Of a DNA stretch of 9,812 nt, positions 7,901 to 9,812 are shown piece after piece. The notes beneath the pieces are model-generated. The model saw only the letters and a program-made list of their open reading frames with translations, was not told where the DNA came from and searched no databases. The DNA lies in NCBI GenBank assembly GCA_041601535.1, contig JBFIHZ010000130.1, positions 1 through 9,812 on the forward strand, read 5' to 3'. Made by a program: the position numbers and the translations under genes. Position 1 is the stretch's first letter. Each line of letters opens with the position of its first letter. Origin of the DNA: JBFIHZ01 sp041601535. GTDB taxonomy: Bacteria; Pseudomonadota; Gammaproteobacteria; Xanthomonadales; SZUA-36.

Positions 7901-8423
7901 GCGTGCTGGCCAGGCTGGCGTTGACCAGGCCACTGGTGCCACTTGCGGTCAGGCCGGATTCACACGACCCGCCCGCAGCAGCGGTTGAGGTAATTTCATC
8001 TGCGGTCAGGCCCAGTATCAGGGGCAGCAGTACATCACCCAGCAGTTCCAGGTTGACGTCATTAACGCTGGCGCTGGAGTCCGCCACCGGGGACGTATTG
8101 CCGCTGGTGGCGACGTTGAGCACACCGGTTTCGAGAATGTCCACGCTGGATGCGGGAATCAGTCCGGCCAACTGGATATTGGCATTCACATCCACGCTCA
8201 ACAGGGAATCCGACAGGTTGAATGGCGGCGGTGTGCTGCCACTCACGCTGGGCAGCGGGCCACTGGTCGCTTCTACCGTGACCAGGCTGAAGGCCGACTT
8301 GATCGAAAGATCCACCGATTCGCCATAGGCGGAGCCGGAAGACTGTTGGGCGTATAGCGCCTGGCTGAACAACAGCGCCAGGCTTAAACAGCATATTTTC
8401 AAACAGCGTGGGTTGTACTTCAT
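4971..8423 (-). CDS. Exported DUF11-repeat protein with IPTL-CTERM sorting signal
   Basis: 1150 residues. Residues 1-25 form a Sec signal peptide (hydrophobic CCLSLALLFSQALYA, predicted cleavage before QQSSG). Residues 26-260 are a low-charge, beta-rich domain ending GITVNAIHITL and GDVIISQSKAEVTC, resembling choice-of-anchor type N-domains (tentative). Five DUF11 repeats of 122-126 residues cover about 262-880. Two Cys-containing modules follow (881-980 and 982-1120). The tail IPTLSEYG, then LLVLLMLGVGVMAF and RRLA (1123-1150), is an IPTL-CTERM sorting signal, processed in this family by exosortase H. The product is probably a cell-surface or matrix protein. I chose the ATG at 8423 because it precedes the signal peptide and has AAGGAG (8430-8435) 6 nt upstream; a TTG-start extension to 8507 would bury the signal peptide. 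Flanking terminators suggest a single-gene transcript. The exact function is unknown; adhesion or structure is inference. Confidence 0.93.
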   Translation of the reverse strand: MKYNPRCLKICCLSLALLFSQALYAQQSSGSAYGESVDLSIKSAFSLVTVEATSGPLPSVSGSTPPPFNLSDSLLSVDVNANIQLAGLIPASSVDILETGVLNVATSGNTSPVADSSASVNDVNLELLGDVLLPLILGLTADEITSTAAAGGSCESGLTASGTSGLVNASLASTLAELVGITGALAANPAPNTVLLDLDLLGGHLRIVLNEQILSGDGVTSRGITVNAIHITLENLPIAAIITDVSGDVIISQSKAEVTCSSADLSLTKSDSADPVESGQPMSYTLTIDNAGPDTATNVVVSDTLPGAFSFDSANASQGSCGESSGVVTCNLGDIASGGNATVTINGTPSGVGDISNTAVVTSDAADPNPDDNSDTENTTISPAAGSADLAVTISDAPDPVIAGNTLTVTLDVANDGPDDATNTVLVYDIPAGVNIDSVTESQGSCIVTATQVICNLGTVPDGGTADVVIEMTPLLPGVLTHTAQVSSDVDDPDPDNNDDIEGSTVEVVPDAEADISIVKTDAPDPVVVGQQLTYILDVANAGPDDAGSVVVTDVLPGGLTFVSANASQGNCSHAAGTVTCNLGAVANGAGATITLVVIPTITGDINNTAVVAADVSDPDPSDNEDDETSTVGPGEADLAITKSSDPNPAIVDETLTYTLNISNAGPDNATLVQVVDVLPASVDFVLASPSQGSCGEAAGTVTCNLGTVNSGSGATITIEVTPTAAGELNNTATVDSQLDDPNTDDNTATDTNTARIREADLSVIKTSSPNPAYLNEPLTWTLAISNAGPDDAENVQVTDQLPAGVQFESASSSQGSCSEAAGVVTCDLGTVTTSGATITIVVTPTQTGELNNTVVVTSDTEDPNPDDNSDDDTTEVLLGRASFTVTKDFTDDNPAAVEVNISCNTGLPLDQSKMITEEEGVTFIVTEYDPGEMDCVITETVPNGYIPDYYDGDTNSDTRCLYENVAGAAELVCEITNTPGAVDVVIEKDWIIDGNGGNQVNMDYVLTLYCTSEIVGGTSLFDDQSAGSPAPKLPLGCYGGVAQTESADGLILIGEWCKTYEGNTSDTFVAEVIPDYPGTSCWVFETVFDSGIETDNGCLDIEVSAGVGDSCTVTNTVFFEGIPTLSEYGKALLVLLMLGVGVMAFRRLA
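4974..5057 (-). other. IPTL-CTERM protein-sorting tail
   Basis: The final 28 residues combine the IPTLSE signature, a hydrophobic transmembrane segment and the basic end RRLA, the tripartite plan of exosortase substrates. The residue after SE is Tyr where most members carry Trp. This implies the genome should encode a matching exosortase (XrtH type) outside this window. Confidence 0.88.
5058..5783 (-). other. Paired C-terminal modules ending in C-x-(I/V)-T-N-T
   Basis: Residues 881-1122 of the DUF11 protein split into two modules. Each opens with a beta strand of similar plan (FTVTKDF at 884-890 and VVIEKDW at 985-991) and each closes with a Cys-containing strand (CEITNT at 974-979 and CTVTNT at 1112-1117). 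Both are rich in Cys, Asp and Gly. They look like a diverged tandem pair of immunoglobulin- or prealbumin-like sandwiches. No domain name can be assigned with certainty by eye. Confidence 0.6.
5784..7640 (-). repeat. Five tandem DUF11 coding repeats (about 370 bp each)
   Basis: Repeat units lie at 7640-7266, 7265-6888, 6887-6519, 6518-6150 and 6149-5784. Each starts with a variant of (S/E)ADLSxTKxxxPDP, then NAGPDxAxNVxVxDxLP, a SQGSC...C-(N/D)-LG segment and an acidic end of the type DPNPDDNSD. Cysteine pairs are 321/330, 446/455, 572/581, 695/704 and 818/827, always nine residues apart, which suggests one disulfide per repeat. The second unit is the most diverged. Short DNA stretches such as CCCAGGTTGCAGGT recur between copies, but the units are not identical at the DNA level. 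Confidence 0.92.
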
Positions 8424-8429
8424 GACACT

Positions 8430-8435
8430 CTCCTT
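8430..8435 (-). promoter_or_regulatory. Ribosome binding site of the DUF11 gene
   Basis: The minus strand reads AAGGAG six nt before the ATG at 8423. This near-perfect Shine-Dalgarno decides the start against the upstream TTG at 8507 in the same frame. Confidence 0.8.
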
Positions 8436-9023
8436 GTCATAGATTCTTGGTGTTTTTTTACATATGAATTTCCCGGTTGGGTGGGTACCGGAAAAGTGCT
8501 CGAACAATAGAAATCAAACTGCAATGAAACGTCAGCACACGGACTGGTTGGGGAAGCAGTGTCTGAGGACCGGGCCGGGCGCTTTGGGAGGCGCCCGCAG
8601 TGCACTCGCTGCAGGGATCAGATCCTTGATCCATTACATGGCTCCATTGAGTTCGTAAACGACATGAACGAATGCGGACGATCAGCAATCGTTTGCCATA
8701 GGATCAGTCTAACGGAAAAAAAAGCCAGGCGCAGCCAAACTATATCAATATAGTTTATATCTATGGTTGTAACACGAGCCATATGTGATCGGAATTGGTG
8801 AACAGGGCGGTGGCGTCCAACACCGCTCCGGCGGGCTGCCGCGAACGTTGAATTTGCCCTTTTAATATGTGCCGACATTTTGTCTGGCTCATCCTTGGGT
8901 TTAGGTACTTGATCTAGATATAGTGCTGATAATTGGCCGATTCTCTCACTCATATGCTGCGTTTTTATGACAAAAGCACATAATAAGTACTAATCAACGG
9001 GGCAGTGATCCGCTTGCCGGCAT
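8436..9023 (-). promoter_or_regulatory. Long gene-free leader/promoter region of the DUF11 gene
   Basis: No open frame here has convincing coding character. It contains a perfect AT-rich dyad (8737-8756) and short hairpins with arms 8577-8582/8591-8596 (GGGCGC), 8615-8620/8627-8632 (GGATCA) and 8678-8682/8688-8692 (ACGAT). A run of eight T occurs on the minus strand near 8716-8723, but no stable GC-rich stem precedes it. The DUF11 promoter is probably in the AT-rich part around 8735-8770 or further right. I could not identify a reliable -35/-10 pair, and the hairpins match no riboswitch class I recognise. Confidence 0.4.
8737..8756. promoter_or_regulatory. AT-rich dyad AAACTATA-TCAA-TATAGTTT, candidate operator
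   Basis: A perfect 8-bp inverted repeat with a 4-bp spacer lies about 315 bp upstream of the DUF11 gene start. It is too AT-rich to be a strong RNA hairpin, so a protein-binding site is more likely. Another AT-rich stretch follows immediately (TATATCTATGG). Confidence 0.4.
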
Positions 9024-9054
9024 AAAAAAAGCCCCGCATCAAGCGGGGCTTTTT
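9024..9054. terminator. Terminator after groEL, symmetric and possibly bidirectional
   Basis: Arms GCCCCGC (9031-9037) and GCGGGGC (9043-9049) pair perfectly around a 5-nt loop. Seven A (9024-9030) lie on one side and five T (9050-9054) on the other, so groEL mRNA (minus strand) ends in a GC stem followed by a T-run. It begins 24 nt past the groEL stop. The flanking A/T tracts would also allow termination on the plus strand, although no plus-strand gene converges here. Confidence 0.9.
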
Positions 9055-9077
9055 GATAACGCAAGGGTAGAGCTGGC

Positions 9078-9812
9078 TTACATCATGCCGCCCATACCAC
9101 CCATGCCGCCCATGCCGCCCATATCCGGGGCGCCATGTGCGTGTCCTTCGTCCTTCGGCAGTTCAGCCACCATGGCCTCGGTGGTAATCATCAGGCCCGC
9201 GATGGAAGCTGCGTTCTGCAGGGCAGAGCGCACTACCTTGGTCGGGTCCAGAATACCGGCCTTGATCATGTCGGTGTATTCGCCAGTAGCGGCGTTGTAA
9301 CCGTAGTTGCCTTTGCCTTCGGCCACCTTGTTCAGTACCACTGAACCTTCTTCACCGGCATTGCTGACAATCTGGCGCAGCGGTTCGGTCATGGCGCGGC
9401 GTGCAATGGCAATGCCGACGTTCTGATCTTCGTTGGCGCCTTTCAGGCCTTCGAGTTTGGCTACAGCGCGCACCAGAGCCACACCACCGCCAGGAACCAC
9501 GCCTTCTTCAACGGCCGCACGGGTTGCGTGCAGGGCGTCTTCAACGCGGGCTTTCTTCTCTTTCATTTCCACTTCGGTGGCTGCGCCAACCTTGATTACC
9601 GCAACACCGCCAGCCAGCTTGGCTACGCGTTCCTGCAGTTTTTCACGGTCGTAATCAGAGCTGGACTCTTCGATCTGGGCGCGGATCTGGTTAACCCGGC
9701 CTTCAATCTGTTTGCCATCACCGGCGCCATCAATAATGGTGGTGTTTTCTTTGGTGATGGTGACTTTCTTGGCAGAACCCAGGTTTTCCAGCGAGGCTAT
9801 TTCCAGGCTGAG
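9078..9812 (-). CDS. groEL: Chaperonin GroEL (partial, N-terminal part off the right edge)
   Basis: The frame is open from the window edge to the TAA at 9078-9080 and gives the last 244 residues of a protein that is usually about 548 long. Recognisable blocks in order are TTIIDGAGDGKQIEGRVNQI, SSDYDREKLQERVAKLAGG, VAVIKVGAATEVEMKEKKAR, ARVEDALHATRAAVEEG (the Asp of VEDAL matches catalytic D398 of E. coli), the Gly-rich GGGVAL, NEDQNVGI, GNYGYNAATGEY and GILDPTKVVRSALQNA, both at the nucleotide pocket, and the C-terminal GGM tail. This covers the end of the apical domain, the intermediate domain and the second equatorial segment. It is the 60-kDa ring subunit of the cytoplasmic ATP-driven folding machine that works with GroES. 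groES is expected upstream, outside the window. The sequence is intact and conventional. Confidence 0.99.
   Translation of the reverse strand, partial: LSLEIASLENLGSAKKVTITKENTTIIDGAGDGKQIEGRVNQIRAQIEESSSDYDREKLQERVAKLAGGVAVIKVGAATEVEMKEKKARVEDALHATRAAVEEGVVPGGGVALVRAVAKLEGLKGANEDQNVGIAIARRAMTEPLRQIVSNAGEEGSVVLNKVAEGKGNYGYNAATGEYTDMIKAGILDPTKVVRSALQNAASIAGLMITTEAMVAELPKDEGHAHGAPDMGGMGGMGGMGGMM

Noticed and set aside
8424..8507. TTG start at 8507 for the DUF11 protein
   Set aside because: It would place 28 polar residues ahead of the signal peptide. The ATG at 8423 has a strong AAGGAG at ideal spacing.
8577..8632. Possible riboswitch or cyclic-di-GMP-type aptamer in the DUF11 leader
   Set aside because: The hairpins are short and the conserved core sequences of the classes I know are missing. 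It is retained only as a structured-leader observation.
8618..8953. Minus-strand 111-codon frame in the space before the DUF11 gene
   Set aside because: No Shine-Dalgarno precedes its ATG, the product matches nothing I know, and its residue mix looks like translated non-coding DNA. It cannot be fully excluded as a small orphan gene.
8885..8985. lux-box-like or heat-shock promoter-like motifs near GATCTAGAT and ACATAATAAGTAC
   Set aside because: Symmetry is only an 8-bp ATCTAGAT palindrome and the arms do not match a lux box. No hexamer pair with proper spacing could be found.

Overview
The window looks like a chromosomal segment of a moderately GC-rich Gammaproteobacterium, plausibly marine or environmental. 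The evidence is a GroEL that reads very close to the enterobacterial protein, a large TonB-dependent outer-membrane receptor, and a surface protein with an IPTL-CTERM sorting tail. The genus cannot be fixed from sequence alone. Every gene I accept is on the minus strand, so the window reads right to left. Two of the five genes run off the ends: groEL at the right edge and a DUF917 gene at the left edge.

Layout, in direction of transcription. (1) 9812-9078: the C-terminal 244 residues of GroEL, followed by a strong hairpin terminator (9024-9054). (2) 9077-8424: about 650 bp with no convincing gene. It holds the terminator, an AT-rich perfect dyad and several short inverted repeats that may form the leader of the next gene. 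(3) 8423-4971: a single 1150-residue exported protein with a signal peptide, a roughly 235-residue N-terminal domain, five tandem DUF11 repeats with a strictly spaced cysteine pair, two Cys-containing C-terminal modules and an IPTL-CTERM tail. Two hairpins follow it, the second a classical Rho-independent terminator, so it is probably monocistronic. (4) 4875-4592: a control region with three copies of TTGGACAG, one inside a 20-bp dyad. (5) 4591 to the left edge: a probable operon of TonB-dependent receptor, hydantoinase/oxoprolinase-family protein (19-bp gap) and DUF917/S-methyl-thiohydantoin-desulfurase-like protein (66-bp gap).

How the genes may work together. The receptor would import a scarce substrate through the outer membrane. 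The ASKHA-fold hydantoinase-family protein and the DUF917 protein would act on a hydantoin-, thiohydantoin- or lactam-like ring in the cytoplasm. The link between the two enzymes is supported by family knowledge; the substrate is inference. The DUF11/IPTL protein is a separate surface or extracellular-matrix protein, and groEL is housekeeping.

I saw no tRNA, rRNA, CRISPR array, insertion sequence, integrase or phage gene. The points most worth follow-up are the TTGGACAG array, the receptor-hydantoinase-DUF917 operon and the modular architecture of the DUF11 protein.
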